Source: Chloroflexota bacterium (GTDB lineage Bacteria; Chloroflexota; Anaerolineae; Promineifilales; Promineifilaceae). From it: a DNA stretch of 64,000 nt. The notes under the pieces are model-generated. The model searched no databases and had not been told where the DNA came from. It saw nothing but the letters and a program-made list of their open reading frames with translations. Below are positions 34,910 through 43,484 of this stretch, piece after piece. The stretch is taken from positions 1 to 64,000 of the forward strand of contig JAAEOP010000139.1 of assembly GCA_024223125.1 (NCBI GenBank). The letters are read 5' to 3'. A program made the translations under genes and the position numbers. Numbering within the stretch: position 1 is the stretch's first letter; each line of letters starts with the position of its first letter.

Positions 34910-36121
34910 TCATGCCACCCAACCCCAGATAAAAAACTGCCCGCTAAAGTAGAGATATAAAATAAGGGAAGGGTATAAAATAAGTCGGTGAACGATGCTA
35001 TTTTTCCCCCACATACTTAACAACATAAATGTGGGAAAGAAAGCCAGCGTATACCGGGAAAAGGAGTACAAAGGTTTTAAATCGGAGACAGGCAGCAGCA
35101 TAAAAAACAGCATCATGGCCGCATACAAACCCCAGGTAATGCCGATACGTTTGAAGGTGATGGCAGTGGTTACAAGCAGCAAAATGGCACAGAAAAAGTC
35201 AAACCAAAGGGTAAATTCGCCCGCCCGTGCCTGACCGCCCAGAAACATCGTTTGCAGCGCCCGCAACAAATCTGTGCCCGGAATACCCGTGACCTGATAC
35301 CAATATTCCACATAAATGTGGCTCAACATCGGTAACCCAACCGCCCACCGGTACACAAGGAAGAGAAATGTACCCACACCAGGCAGCAATACGGCCGCAC
35401 CCTCCCCAATCACACGCCAGGACAAGTTGTTGAAAACTGAAAACTGAAAACTGAAAACTGGCCTCAACCGCTGCCGCCAAAACTCATACGCCAACGGAAT
35501 GACCAACACCCAACCTGTCAGCCGGGTAAATGAAGCTAGCAGTCCCAAGATGCCGGCGGCCGCAAAATGACCTCGCCGCGCTGCCCAAAGGGAAGCCAGG
35601 GCAAAGAGCAGAAATAAGGCTTCACTGTAAGGCGCCAGCAAGAAAAATGCCGCGGGGAAAATAGCAAAATAGAGTAGGGCACGGCCACTATAATCCGGCC
35701 CCATTTCCGAAGCAACAACTTTGGGGAAGAGAATAAACAATCCCAAACAAGCTAAATTAGCAATGAGAACGCCCGCCGCCATTTGGGTCGAATGACGGCC
35801 GCCAAAAAGAAAAGCCAGCCCCCGAATAGCCCAGGGATAAAGTGGGGGGAAAACAGAATCTTCTTCATGGACATAATTTTGGTCGGCAATGCGAGTGTAA
35901 TGCAATGTGTCAAACCGCTGCCAGGGACCAAACAATTTGCCACTTACGCCAGCGCTCAGAATCGGTTGTCCCAGATATGGCCGTACCACTTCATCTGGTG
36001 TCTCTGGCACAGGAATAATTGTCAACACCAAAACAGCCCACAACGTTAGAAAAATACGCAGAATGAGAAAGGTGATGAGGCCCTGCGTTACGGCCGTGTC
36101 CTGCCAAACTTTACTCCGCAT
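34910..36121 (-). CDS. PIG-V-like GT-C membrane mannosyltransferase family protein
   Basis: This multi-pass protein has about 403 residues and ten or so helices. Diagnostic phrases are FDTLHYTRIADQNY (first loop, with the catalytic-type Asp), FPPLYPWAIR, PAAFFLLAPYSEALFLL and ASFTRLTGW. These match PIG-V and related GT-C enzymes that use polyprenyl-phosphate sugars. Between about residues 222 and 232 the gene contains four units of a 7-bp repeat (TGAAAAC on the plus strand, 35431-35460), encoding PVFSFQFSVF. Gain or loss of one unit would shift the frame. ATG 36121 is preferred to an in-frame TTG at 36130. No neighbour clearly shares its pathway. Confidence 0.75.
   Translation of the reverse strand: MRSKVWQDTAVTQGLITFLILRIFLTLWAVLVLTIIPVPETPDEVVRPYLGQPILSAGVSGKLFGPWQRFDTLHYTRIADQNYVHEEDSVFPPLYPWAIRGLAFLFGGRHSTQMAAGVLIANLACLGLFILFPKVVASEMGPDYSGRALLYFAIFPAAFFLLAPYSEALFLLFALASLWAARRGHFAAAGILGLLASFTRLTGWVLVIPLAYEFWRQRLRPVFSFQFSVFNNLSWRVIGEGAAVLLPGVGTFLFLVYRWAVGLPMLSHIYVEYWYQVTGIPGTDLLRALQTMFLGGQARAGEFTLWFDFFCAILLLVTTAITFKRIGITWGLYAAMMLFFMLLPVSDLKPLYSFSRYTLAFFPTFMLLSMWGKNSIVHRLILYPSLILYLYFSGQFFIWGWVA
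35431..35460. repeat. Heptanucleotide tandem repeat (TGAAAAC) inside a coding gene
   Basis: About four head-to-tail copies of TGAAAAC lie within the PIG-V-like gene. The unit is not a multiple of three, so copy-number slippage would change the reading frame downstream. Confidence 0.8.
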
Positions 36122-36186
36122 CGCCAACAAAACCCGTGATCATCTGTCCAATCTGTGTCATTCGTATATCCATATCCAACAGTTGG

Positions 36187-37761
36187 CTAATCCAATTGGT
36201 TCAGAACAACCTGAGCGGCATTATAGCCGGGTGCGCCGGTAACACCGCCACCAGGATGAGTTCCTGCGCCACAAAGATACAGGTTGGTAATGGGCGTGCG
36301 GTATTGACCCCAGCCAGGCATCGGGCGCATCATTAAAAGCTGGTCCAGGCTCATCTGGCCGTGGAAGATGCTGCCTTCGGGCAGGCTGTAGGTGTGGGCA
36401 TAATCGGCCGGGGTGATTAGGTGATGAGGTGATGAGGTGATGAGGCGATCAGGTGATGGGGTGAAGGTGGCGAGAGTGTTTAGCACGGCCGTTACCAATC
36501 CCTCTCTCTCACTTTCCCAATCCCCATCGGCTAGATGATAGGGAGTATATCGAATTGTTATATTCATGAGATGTTTGCCGGCGGGGGTCAGCGTACCGTC
36601 CGTCAGTGTGGGGATGGTGATATCCAGGATGGGTTGGGGAGAGAAGCGGCCGTGTTTGGCAGCGTCATATGCTTTTTCAATAGCTGTTAAGGATGGGGCC
36701 AGACGAATACGGCCGTGCAACTGCTCTTCTTCTGTCTGCCCGATAAACTGGGGTAGGTTGTCTAACGCCAAAATCAATTTGGCCGTACTGCCCCGGTAAA
36801 TGATGTTCCGCACAGCCCGCATCAAACGAGGTTCCAACAGCTGTGGCCCCACAAAGTCAAACAACGTTTGGCGTGGGTCGGCGCTGGAGAGGATGGCATT
36901 GGCCGGAATCTGGTCGCCGTTTTCCAGGAGAATGGCTGTGGCTTGGCCGTCAACCACCTGAATGTTAGCCACGCCAACCCCGGTACGGATATCGGCCCCA
37001 TTTTGGCGGGCGGCATTGGCTAAAGCGGCCGATAACGCACCCATTCCTCCCAACACAACCCGACGGGAGAGAAAGCCATTCACATGCTGGTAGAAAAATT
37101 GTAGCGTGGTTCCGGCCGACCAGGGACCTTGCATCGTGCCGATGATAGCGTCTAGTCCTAAGGCTCCTTTGAGCGCATCTGTTTCAAACCATTCATCCAG
37201 ATATTCACGAGCCGGCATCGGCAAAACACGCAAAAATGCCATCATTGCTTTGCCCCCCTGCCGTCTTAGTTTCAGCCCCACGCCGCCCCAGGACATCAAT
37301 TCGTTTACGCCCAGTTCGGTTATGTCGGGAGGGGCGTGTAGAAGCATCTCACGCAAGATGCCGCTGAATTGGTTTACCTGGGCTACAAAAGTGGGATATT
37401 TTTGGGCGTCGGCCGGGCTGAATTGAGCGATGCTGGCCTGACTTTGTATTATATCATGGTAAAGGGTGAGGGCGGGTGCATTGGGCTGCGGCGCAAAAAT
37501 CGCAACCGGACTGTGGCGGAATTCCAGCCCATTCATCTTCAAAAACAGATCTTTGACGATATCGTCCTGGAACATAGCTGCATCTTCCGCGCCAGTATTG
37601 GCGTGAAAGCCGGGCCACAACTCTTCGGTAGCGGCCGCTCCACCCAAAACATCTCGTTTCTCCAGAACAAGTACAGATTTGCCTGCTTTGGCTAGATAAG
37701 CAGCGGCCGTCAACCCATTGTTCCCAGCACCGATGATGATAATGTCGTAAGGTTTTTTCAT
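36187..37761 (-). CDS. PYROXD2/CrtI-like FAD-dependent oxidoreductase, copy 1
   Basis: This 524-aa flavoprotein has an N-terminal dinucleotide fold, IIIGAGNNGLTAAAYLAKAGKSV with EKRDVLGG. The C-terminal FAD motif is LCGAGTHPGGGVTGAPGYNAA. This arrangement marks the phytoene-desaturase-like PYROXD2 family, whose natural substrate is unclear. Near residue 440 a GGTGATGA octamer array (36414-36462) encodes SPDRLITSSPHHLITPADYA, probably a surface loop. The neighbouring gene at 37814 is a paralog in the same orientation; the pair probably acts together or on related substrates. No carotenoid genes are present, so desaturase activity is not implied. Confidence 0.85.
   Translation of the reverse strand: MKKPYDIIIIGAGNNGLTAAAYLAKAGKSVLVLEKRDVLGGAAATEELWPGFHANTGAEDAAMFQDDIVKDLFLKMNGLEFRHSPVAIFAPQPNAPALTLYHDIIQSQASIAQFSPADAQKYPTFVAQVNQFSGILREMLLHAPPDITELGVNELMSWGGVGLKLRRQGGKAMMAFLRVLPMPAREYLDEWFETDALKGALGLDAIIGTMQGPWSAGTTLQFFYQHVNGFLSRRVVLGGMGALSAALANAARQNGADIRTGVGVANIQVVDGQATAILLENGDQIPANAILSSADPRQTLFDFVGPQLLEPRLMRAVRNIIYRGSTAKLILALDNLPQFIGQTEEEQLHGRIRLAPSLTAIEKAYDAAKHGRFSPQPILDITIPTLTDGTLTPAGKHLMNITIRYTPYHLADGDWESEREGLVTAVLNTLATFTPSPDRLITSSPHHLITPADYAHTYSLPEGSIFHGQMSLDQLLMMRPMPGWGQYRTPITNLYLCGAGTHPGGGVTGAPGYNAAQVVLNQLD
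36414..36462. repeat. Octanucleotide repeat array (GGTGATGA) inside a coding gene
   Basis: About six imperfect copies of GGTGATGA, diverging at the right end (GGCGATCA, GGTGATGG), lie within copy 1 of the PYROXD2-like gene. As with the 35431 array, slippage by one unit would break the frame. Confidence 0.75.
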
Positions 37762-37813
37762 ATCGTCTCATTGCACAATATGCCAAATTGTGCGAACAAA
37801 TCAGCGATTTGCT

Positions 37814-39409
37814 CTACATCTCCTTCAATACCTCAAGCGCCGCCAAATGGCCGGGCGCACCCATAATGCCGCCGCCAGGGTGGGTTCCGGAGCCACACTG
37901 CCAATACCCTTTGATGGGGGTGCGGTATTTAGCGTAACCGGCCGCCGGTCGTAAAAACAATAACTGTGACAAACTCAATTCGCCGTGGAAGATGTTGCCT
38001 TGAGATAGTCCGGCAATTCGTTCAATGTCAACTGGCGTTAATACCTGACGGTGCAGAATCATCTCTTTAATGTTGGGGAAAAATTCAGCCAGCCTATTGA
38101 CCACTGCGTCCCCAAATGCTTCCCGTCTGGCGTCGTTCCAGCCACCGTTAAGGTTGTAAGGGGCATATTGCACAAAGCAGGACATGACATGCTTGCCTGG
38201 CGGGGCCATGCCGGGGTCTATCATGGAGGGGAGGATAATGTCTATAAACGGCCGTTCACTAAACTCCCCATATTTGGCATCATCATAAGCTCGTTCCAGG
38301 GTATCGGTGTCGGGGCTGATGGAGATAGCCCCGGCCATCAGGCGGCGGCTGGCGTGGCCCAACTTTTGCATCGGATTACCCGCTAAATCAGGTAGCCCAT
38401 CCAGCGCCAGATTGACTTTGCCGGAGGAGCCGACAATATTGAATTTGCGGATAGATTCGACCAGATCAGAGGGCAGATTTTTCTCCTCGACCAACTTGAG
38501 GAAGGTAAGCTTGGGGTCCAGGCTGGAAATGATGTTGTCGGCTTGATATTCATCCCCATTTTCGAGGGCGACGCCGGTAGCTTTGCCGTTTTTTACCAGC
38601 ACCTCTTCTACCCCCGCATTACATTTTATCTCTGCGCCAAAGGATTCGGCCGCGCGGGCCAGCACATCAGCCAGACCGCCCGTGCCCCCTTTGTGGAAGC
38701 CCCAGGCGCGGTAAGCGCCGTCAATTTCGCCCATGTAATGGTGCAGTAGGACGTAGGCGGAGCCGGGAGAGCGCGGCCCCATAAAGGTGCCAATGATGCC
38801 GCTAGCGGAAAGGGTGGCCCGCAGCGGCTCCGATTCAAACCATTGGGCTACAAAATCGGCCGCACTCATCGTCATTAGTTTGGCCAATAGATAAAGTTGA
38901 TCTTCGCCCAAACCTAAAAAGTGACGCGCCAGATTAGCCAGCCCCATCAGTTCGCCCGGTTTGAAGCTGGTGGGGTCGGGGGGGATGATCCCCAAAATAT
39001 ATTTGACCGCTTTAGCCATGAAGTACATGCTGCGGCCGTATTCATCATACGCCTCTGCATCCCGTTCGCTAAATTGGGCAATGCTGTGGTGTGATTCCCA
39101 ATGGTCGTTACCGCGGTAGAGGAAGCGGCCGTCGGGCAGCGGGGTCAACGTACTTTCTAATGGCAAAATAGTGAAACCGTGCCGCGTCAACTGCAAATCA
39201 CGGATAATTTCGGGCCGAAAAAGACTGACGACATAAGAGAAGACGGAGAATTTGAAGCCGGGGAAAATTTCCTCGGTGACGGTAGCGCCGCCGACAAGAT
39301 GTCGTTTTTCCAGCAGTAATACTTTTTTGCCCGCTTTGGCCAAATATCCGGCCGCAACCAGCCCATTGTGCCCACCACCGATGATGATTACGTTATAATT
39401 CCTTTTCAT
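37814..39409 (-). CDS. PYROXD2/CrtI-like FAD-dependent oxidoreductase, copy 2
   Basis: This 531-aa paralog of the adjacent enzyme has IIIGGGHNGLVAAGYLAKAGKKV with EKRHLVGG at the start. The C-terminal motif is CGSGTHPGGGIMGAPGH. The central substrate region diverges from copy 1, though GTFMGPRSPGSAYVLLHHYMGE is in the same place as copy 1's GTMQGPWSAGTTLQFFYQHVNG. It lacks the octamer array. Gap to copy 1 is 52 bases and to the upstream M20 peptidase gene 15, suggesting a three-gene operon. Substrate and redox partner are unknown. Confidence 0.87.
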   Translation of the reverse strand: MKRNYNVIIIGGGHNGLVAAGYLAKAGKKVLLLEKRHLVGGATVTEEIFPGFKFSVFSYVVSLFRPEIIRDLQLTRHGFTILPLESTLTPLPDGRFLYRGNDHWESHHSIAQFSERDAEAYDEYGRSMYFMAKAVKYILGIIPPDPTSFKPGELMGLANLARHFLGLGEDQLYLLAKLMTMSAADFVAQWFESEPLRATLSASGIIGTFMGPRSPGSAYVLLHHYMGEIDGAYRAWGFHKGGTGGLADVLARAAESFGAEIKCNAGVEEVLVKNGKATGVALENGDEYQADNIISSLDPKLTFLKLVEEKNLPSDLVESIRKFNIVGSSGKVNLALDGLPDLAGNPMQKLGHASRRLMAGAISISPDTDTLERAYDDAKYGEFSERPFIDIILPSMIDPGMAPPGKHVMSCFVQYAPYNLNGGWNDARREAFGDAVVNRLAEFFPNIKEMILHRQVLTPVDIERIAGLSQGNIFHGELSLSQLLFLRPAAGYAKYRTPIKGYWQCGSGTHPGGGIMGAPGHLAALEVLKEM

Positions 39410-39424
39410 ATAGTTCTACTAACT

Positions 39425-40591
39425 CTAAGCTCCATATCCGGCCGTCGCCAACGTTAACAGCAATAATTGCCCCAGCCCATTAGCCAGGTTTTTGGGATTG
39501 AGATATTCGTCCAGGCGGTGGGCGTTGTTGGATTCGGCCAGGCCAATGCACACGGCCGACATCCCCTCACTCAACGGTATATTGGCGTCCGTACTACTGG
39601 CAATAAAATGAGGGGTGCGGCAGCCAACCGCTTTCAGGGCCGCTTCTACCATCTGTACCAATTCTGCCTCACGAGAAATGGCGCCGGCCGGCCGGTTGCC
39701 AATCATTTCCATTGTCACTGTTACATCTTTACGCTTGTTAGCTTGCTTGACAATTTGGGTGACGGCCGTGACCAATCGCTCCAACTCCACCATCCTCTCC
39801 GAACGACAATCCAGCAGTAAACTGGCTGATTGGGCAATCGTGTTAATTGAAGTGCCCCCCTCAATTACGCCTACATTGTAGGTTGTCTTGGGCGTCTTCG
39901 GTGTGGGTAATTGGTCAATGGCTACAATGATACGGCCGATTTCATGAATAGCGCTGCGGCTGCCAAAACTACCCCATGAATGCCCGCCCGGCGTCTCTAC
40001 CGTAATCTTAAAGCGGCGCACCCCAATTGCCTGATGGGAAATTTGCCCGTACAAGCCCCCTTCCACCACCAGATAAATTGCCTGAGAGCCAAATCGCTGC
40101 ACGGCCGCCCGCATCCCACGCAAATCCCCCAACCCTTCCTCGCCTACATTAGAAACAAACCAAACATTGGCCGGAAGTTCAAAATTGAAGTTCCGTAGCG
40201 TTTTAGCCAGGTGAATAATGCCAGCAACCCCGGCCGAATTATCGCTGATGCCTGGCCCATGTATATATTTGTCGTCGCGCTGTACAGTTAAATCTGTGCC
40301 GGCTGGGAAAACGGTATCGCTGTGGGCGGAAATAATGACGGGAGGATGGGTAAGGGCGGCGGATGGATGACGGCCGTACACATTCCCCAATTCATCCTGC
40401 ATCACATCGGTTAGACCGGCGGCCGTGAACTGCGTCTGTATAAAATCTGCCCGTTTCGCTTCGGCAAATGTTGGCGCCGGAATTTGCTGGATAGCAATGG
40501 TCAGGTCAAGGACTTCTTCAATTTGTGAGGGAAAAGTGGAGAGAACGGCCGACACCGTTTTGTGAGCAGCCAATTGGGAAATGCGGTTCAT
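39425..40591 (-). CDS. M20/M25/M40 family metallopeptidase
   Basis: This 388-aa di-zinc hydrolase has ligands visible in order: SAHSDTV (His about 93), GISDNSAGV (bridging Asp about 125), NVGEEGLGD (Glu pair about 158), VVEGG (about 185) and the C-terminal NAHRLDEY (His about 365). A dimerisation lid of about 110 residues lies between. Family members cleave dipeptides, N-acyl amino acids or carbamoyl amines; specificity cannot be assigned. It is upstream of the two PYROXD2-type genes with a 15-base gap and probably in one transcript with them, so they may share a degradative pathway. Confidence 0.88.
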   Translation of the reverse strand: MNRISQLAAHKTVSAVLSTFPSQIEEVLDLTIAIQQIPAPTFAEAKRADFIQTQFTAAGLTDVMQDELGNVYGRHPSAALTHPPVIISAHSDTVFPAGTDLTVQRDDKYIHGPGISDNSAGVAGIIHLAKTLRNFNFELPANVWFVSNVGEEGLGDLRGMRAAVQRFGSQAIYLVVEGGLYGQISHQAIGVRRFKITVETPGGHSWGSFGSRSAIHEIGRIIVAIDQLPTPKTPKTTYNVGVIEGGTSINTIAQSASLLLDCRSERMVELERLVTAVTQIVKQANKRKDVTVTMEMIGNRPAGAISREAELVQMVEAALKAVGCRTPHFIASSTDANIPLSEGMSAVCIGLAESNNAHRLDEYLNPKNLANGLGQLLLLTLATAGYGA

Positions 40592-40605
40592 ATTAATTGG
40601 GGAAC

Positions 40606-40806
40606 TTATCCAAGTGGGCGAATAAATAAAATACCGAGCAGACTAATAATCAGGCCCAGGTGTAAAAACAAGTTGCTGTCTACAATCCAATAACCCTGAA
40701 AAAATTGCAGAAACAGGTTCAAAACAATCAATCCCAGTCCAATTAACGGCAACAAACCAGGATATTTACTCATAAAGTGACTCAGCCGGTCTAGCAAATC
40801 GTTCAT
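40606..40806 (-). CDS. Small two-helix membrane protein
   Basis: The protein has 66 residues. ATG 40806 was chosen because AAGGA lies seven bases upstream; the frame is open further but overlaps the antitoxin gene and adds an unlikely basic head. After a short amphipathic N-terminus come two hydrophobic stretches (about 17-33 and 42-62). It is unrecognised and lies between higA (52 bases upstream) and the M20 gene. Confidence 0.5.
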   Translation of the reverse strand: MNDLLDRLSHFMSKYPGLLPLIGLGLIVLNLFLQFFQGYWIVDSNLFLHLGLIISLLGILFIRPLG

Positions 40807-40858
40807 TGAATCATCCTTTGATATTAGTCGCCAAACAGCCTGGCAGTTAGAATCCTTG

Positions 40859-41173
40859 TTAGGCAGTAGTAAGCGGCTTGATACGAACCATGTCATTCTG
40901 AATCGCCTGGGCGGCATCCCACAGATCTACCGCCCGTTGAGCGTTTAACCAAAACTCTGGCGAGTTGCCGAACAGGCGTGCAAGCCGAAGGGCCATTTCT
41001 GGACTAACACGCCGACGCTCACGCAGTAGTTCATTAATTGATTGACGCGAAACGCCGATAGCTTTGGCCAGACTGGAAGCCGTAAGTTCATAGTCTGGCA
41101 GGAAATCTTCACGCAGCATCTCACCCGGATGAGTGGGCCGGCGTTTCATCTCGATTGTGTCTGGAATACTCAT
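40859..41173 (-). CDS. higA: HigA family antitoxin
   Basis: This 104-aa XRE-type helix-turn-helix antitoxin has the HigA opening RRPTHPGEMLREDFLPDYELTASSLAKAIGVSRQSINELL. The recognition helix follows ASSLAKAIGVSRQSINELLRERR. HigA neutralises the HigB ribosome-dependent mRNA nuclease and represses its own operon (family knowledge). ATG 41173 has AAGG eight bases upstream; GTG 41182 is a less good alternative. It lies 15 bases after the toxin gene in the inverted toxin-first order typical of higBA. The toxin reading frame is disrupted, so this antitoxin may now serve only as a repressor. Confidence 0.9.
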   Translation of the reverse strand: MSIPDTIEMKRRPTHPGEMLREDFLPDYELTASSLAKAIGVSRQSINELLRERRRVSPEMALRLARLFGNSPEFWLNAQRAVDLWDAAQAIQNDMVRIKPLTTA

Positions 41174-41188
41174 AGTTCGCACCTTGTT

Positions 41189-41474
41189 TTATTGATAGTC
41201 ACATATCTCGACATTATAGGCGTCGCCATCAACAAATCGAAAGTAAATATGCCATCGGTCATTGATGGAGATTGAGTACTGTTCCTTTCGGTTACCTTTG
41301 AGTGCATGAAGCCGGTTGCCGGGAGGAACCCTCAGATCAATTATCCTGGCAACCAGGCCCACATATTCAAGTTTGCGGGCTGCTCGTTTTGCAATATCAG
41401 GCGGAAACCACTTTGCTTTACCTGTGAGTGACATACAATGTCTGGGTACGTTGATCCGCAACTGATTTGATCAC
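41189..41474 (-). pseudogene. higB: HigB family toxin, frameshifted by a 4-bp duplication
   Basis: The C-terminal 80 residues are a clear RelE-like HigB (AARKLEYV, RVPPGNRLHALKGNRKEQYS, INDRWHIYFRF, DAYNVEICDY). The expected N-terminus is not in this frame. It is in another frame starting at GTG 41474 and reading IKSVADQRTQTLYV, after which it meets a TAA. The break is at a tandem TCACTCAC (41424-41431, minus strand). Deleting one TCAC joins the two parts as TLYVTGKAKWFPPDI, exactly the normal HigB pattern. Internal starts (TTG 41461, ATG 41434) could give a truncated protein. I judge the toxin inactivated or translated only by frameshifting. A sequencing error is the main alternative. Confidence 0.8.
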
Positions 41475-41498
41475 GTGTGAAATGTACTCTGTCACGTG
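41472..41498. promoter_or_regulatory. Paired CACGTG operator sites
   Basis: Two CACGTG hexamers (41472-41477 and 41493-41498) lie 21 bp apart, about two helical turns, covering the promoter spacer and the toxin start. This geometry suits cooperative binding of a HigA dimer pair (inference from family autoregulation). The remaining gap to 41668 holds nothing else I can identify. Confidence 0.5.
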
Positions 41499-41509
41499 AC
41501 GCTTGTCAA
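41481..41509 (-). promoter_or_regulatory. higBA promoter with CACGTG operator in the spacer
   Basis: On the minus strand TTGACA (41509-41504) and TACATT (41486-41481) are 17 bases apart. A perfect GTCACGTGAC palindrome (41491-41500) fills the spacer. Start of transcription would fall at or next to the GTG at 41474, so the message may be leaderless. Confidence 0.65.
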
Positions 41510-41668
41510 TCTACAGATCTCCAGAGTACTTGCCACTTAACGCCTGCTTTGCCCAACCCGAGAAAAAACCTAAGACTTTACGGGCGTGTTGTTTGCTTGT
41601 TGCGTGTTAACAAGTTTTGGCTAAAGGTGTGTTTCATTTGCTTAAGATGACTATCCCCTGAATCCTGC

Positions 41669-42916
41669 CTACTGCTCATTATCAAACTTGGCCGAGGCCA
41701 GTTTAATACAGACAGCCACCACTTCCATTGCCTGCTCTACTTCGGCTACAGGCGGCCGGCTGGGTGAGAGCCGAATATTGCTGTTGTGAGGGTCTTTTTT
41801 ATGGGGGTAGGTAGCTCCGGCCGGTGTCAGAGCCACTCCTGCTTCTTTTGCCAATGTCACCACCCGATCCGCCACCGGCCGTGTTGTATCCAGACTAACG
41901 AAGTAACCCCCTTTAGGGCTTGTCCAGGCAGCCAGCCCTGTGCCCCCCAATTCACGCGCTAAAACTTTTTGCACGGCGTCAAATTTTGGCTTGAGCAGCC
42001 GGGCATGATCCCGCATCAGTCCCGGAATGCCCCCAGGGTAAGTTTGCAGGAAGCGAACATGACGGTACTGTTCAATTTTATTGGGACCAATCGTCTGAGC
42101 ACTCATCAGATTGGTGATGTATTTGACATTGGCTGTGTTGCTAGCGAAGTAACCAATGCCGCTGCCGGCAAAGGTCATTTTGGAAGTAGAGCCAAAAATA
42201 TAAACCCGGTGTGGGTGGCCTGCTTTTTCACAAGCCCGTAATAGATTCAACGGTGTGTTCGGATCAGCGGTTAGATGGTGAACGTGGTAAGCGTCATCGG
42301 CCAAAATGGTGAAGTCAGATGCGGCCGTTTCCATAGCTGCTAATCTTCTTACCGTTTCAGCGCTTACTGTATCCCCCGTAGGATTGCTGTAGGTGGGTAC
42401 AAAAAATAATCCTTTCACGGCCGGATCACTTTTAGCCAGTTCCTCAACAGCATCCATATCTGGACCCTCCGGCGTCATCTCCACTGACACCATGCCAATC
42501 CCCAGCTCATCCAGCAGTCGAAAGTGGCGGTCATAACCAGGTACAGTCACAATCATCTTTGGTTGTTGCCCTACCCAGGGGTTATCGCTGTCCTTTAAGC
42601 CACGCAGTAAAGCCCACATAAGAATTTTGCTCATCAATTCCAGACTGGCATTATTGCCCACCACTATCTCTTCCGGCCGTACATCGAGTACAGTGGCAAA
42701 CAAGGACCGTGCTTCTGGCAGTCCGGTTACACCACCGGGGTAATTGCGAATTTCCAAACCACTGGGGGTGATCAGCGTGTCCTCATTCACAATCGTCAAC
42801 ATCTTATTAGCTAGATCGAAATCAGCATCACTGGGCTGACCGCGCTGCATATTTAACGTTAACCCCATGCTTTTATATGATTCATAATGGGCTTGAATAG
42901 TTTCCAATTCAGTCAC
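41669..42916 (-). CDS. Class I/II aminotransferase (aspartate aminotransferase-like, MocR/AspT branch)
   Basis: This 415-aa PLP enzyme has SxNPTGD (TYSNPTGD, about 182), the DDAYHVHH cofactor pocket (about 212), the catalytic Lys in FGSTSKMTFAGSG (about 250) and a substrate-carboxylate Arg in NIRLSPSRPP (about 390). The N-terminal MQRGQPSDADFDLA phrase is characteristic of the Asp_aminotransf (1c/AspT) subgroup that uses aspartate with 2-oxoglutarate (family knowledge). The start is GTG 42916, with AAGGAG eight bases upstream. It lies 63 bases after the mog-like gene stop, same strand; a shared function is not obvious. Confidence 0.88.
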   Translation of the reverse strand: MTELETIQAHYESYKSMGLTLNMQRGQPSDADFDLANKMLTIVNEDTLITPSGLEIRNYPGGVTGLPEARSLFATVLDVRPEEIVVGNNASLELMSKILMWALLRGLKDSDNPWVGQQPKMIVTVPGYDRHFRLLDELGIGMVSVEMTPEGPDMDAVEELAKSDPAVKGLFFVPTYSNPTGDTVSAETVRRLAAMETAASDFTILADDAYHVHHLTADPNTPLNLLRACEKAGHPHRVYIFGSTSKMTFAGSGIGYFASNTANVKYITNLMSAQTIGPNKIEQYRHVRFLQTYPGGIPGLMRDHARLLKPKFDAVQKVLARELGGTGLAAWTSPKGGYFVSLDTTRPVADRVVTLAKEAGVALTPAGATYPHKKDPHNSNIRLSPSRPPVAEVEQAMEVVAVCIKLASAKFDNEQ

Positions 42917-42979
42917 AGTTTTATCTCCTTGTAAGTAGTGGATGGTTATAGTTCCTCGTTTTTTAAGGCAACTATGGAA

Positions 42980-43477
42980 TTACACGGTCCGATGACCGCT
43001 TTCTGTGTTGGGGGCATCTGTAATTAGTTCCAAAGCGTGGGGCAGAATGGGGAGTAAGATACCCAAATTTTCGCGGACTGCTTTGGGGTTTCCGGGCATA
43101 TTGATAATCAGGGTTTGGCTGCGAATACCGGCCACGGCACGGGATAACATAGCATGTTGGGTAATCTTCAGGCTGGCGGCGCGAACGGCGTCAGCAATGC
43201 CGGGCGCTTCTCGTTCGATGACTCGTTTGGTGGCTTCGGGGGTGATGTCACGCGGAGAAAAGCCCGTACCGCCGCTGGTTAGCAACAGGTTGACGCCTTC
43301 GTCGCACCAGGTTGTCAGGGTGTTGACGATGACTGCAAAATCATCGGGAATGATAGTTTGATGGCTGATGTGCCAGGGAGTACGGTCGTTAATCACCCCC
43401 ACAATCACCGGCCCACTGCGGTCTTCATATTCTCCCCGCGCCCCACGATCACTAATGATAAGAATGCCGACGTTCAT
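42980..43477 (-). CDS. mog: MogA/MoaB-type molybdopterin adenylyltransferase
   Basis: This 165-aa molybdenum-cofactor protein has ISDRGARGEYEDRSGP at the start, the nucleotide-binding LLTSGGTGFSPRD (about 65) and the MPGNPKAV loop (about 130). The TPEATKRVIEREAPGI region between them is typical of Mog, which adenylylates molybdopterin before metal insertion. It is short and complete for the family. It follows the PHP-domain gene by 7 bases on the minus strand. No other moa/moe genes are in the window, so this is a scattered pathway member. Confidence 0.9.
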   Translation of the reverse strand: MNVGILIISDRGARGEYEDRSGPVIVGVINDRTPWHISHQTIIPDDFAVIVNTLTTWCDEGVNLLLTSGGTGFSPRDITPEATKRVIEREAPGIADAVRAASLKITQHAMLSRAVAGIRSQTLIINMPGNPKAVRENLGILLPILPHALELITDAPNTESGHRTV

Positions 43478-43484
43478 TTCTATT

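Noticed and set aside
36187..39409. Phytoene desaturase pair for carotenoid synthesis
   Set aside because: Motifs fit PYROXD2-type oxidoreductases and no other carotenoid genes are present.
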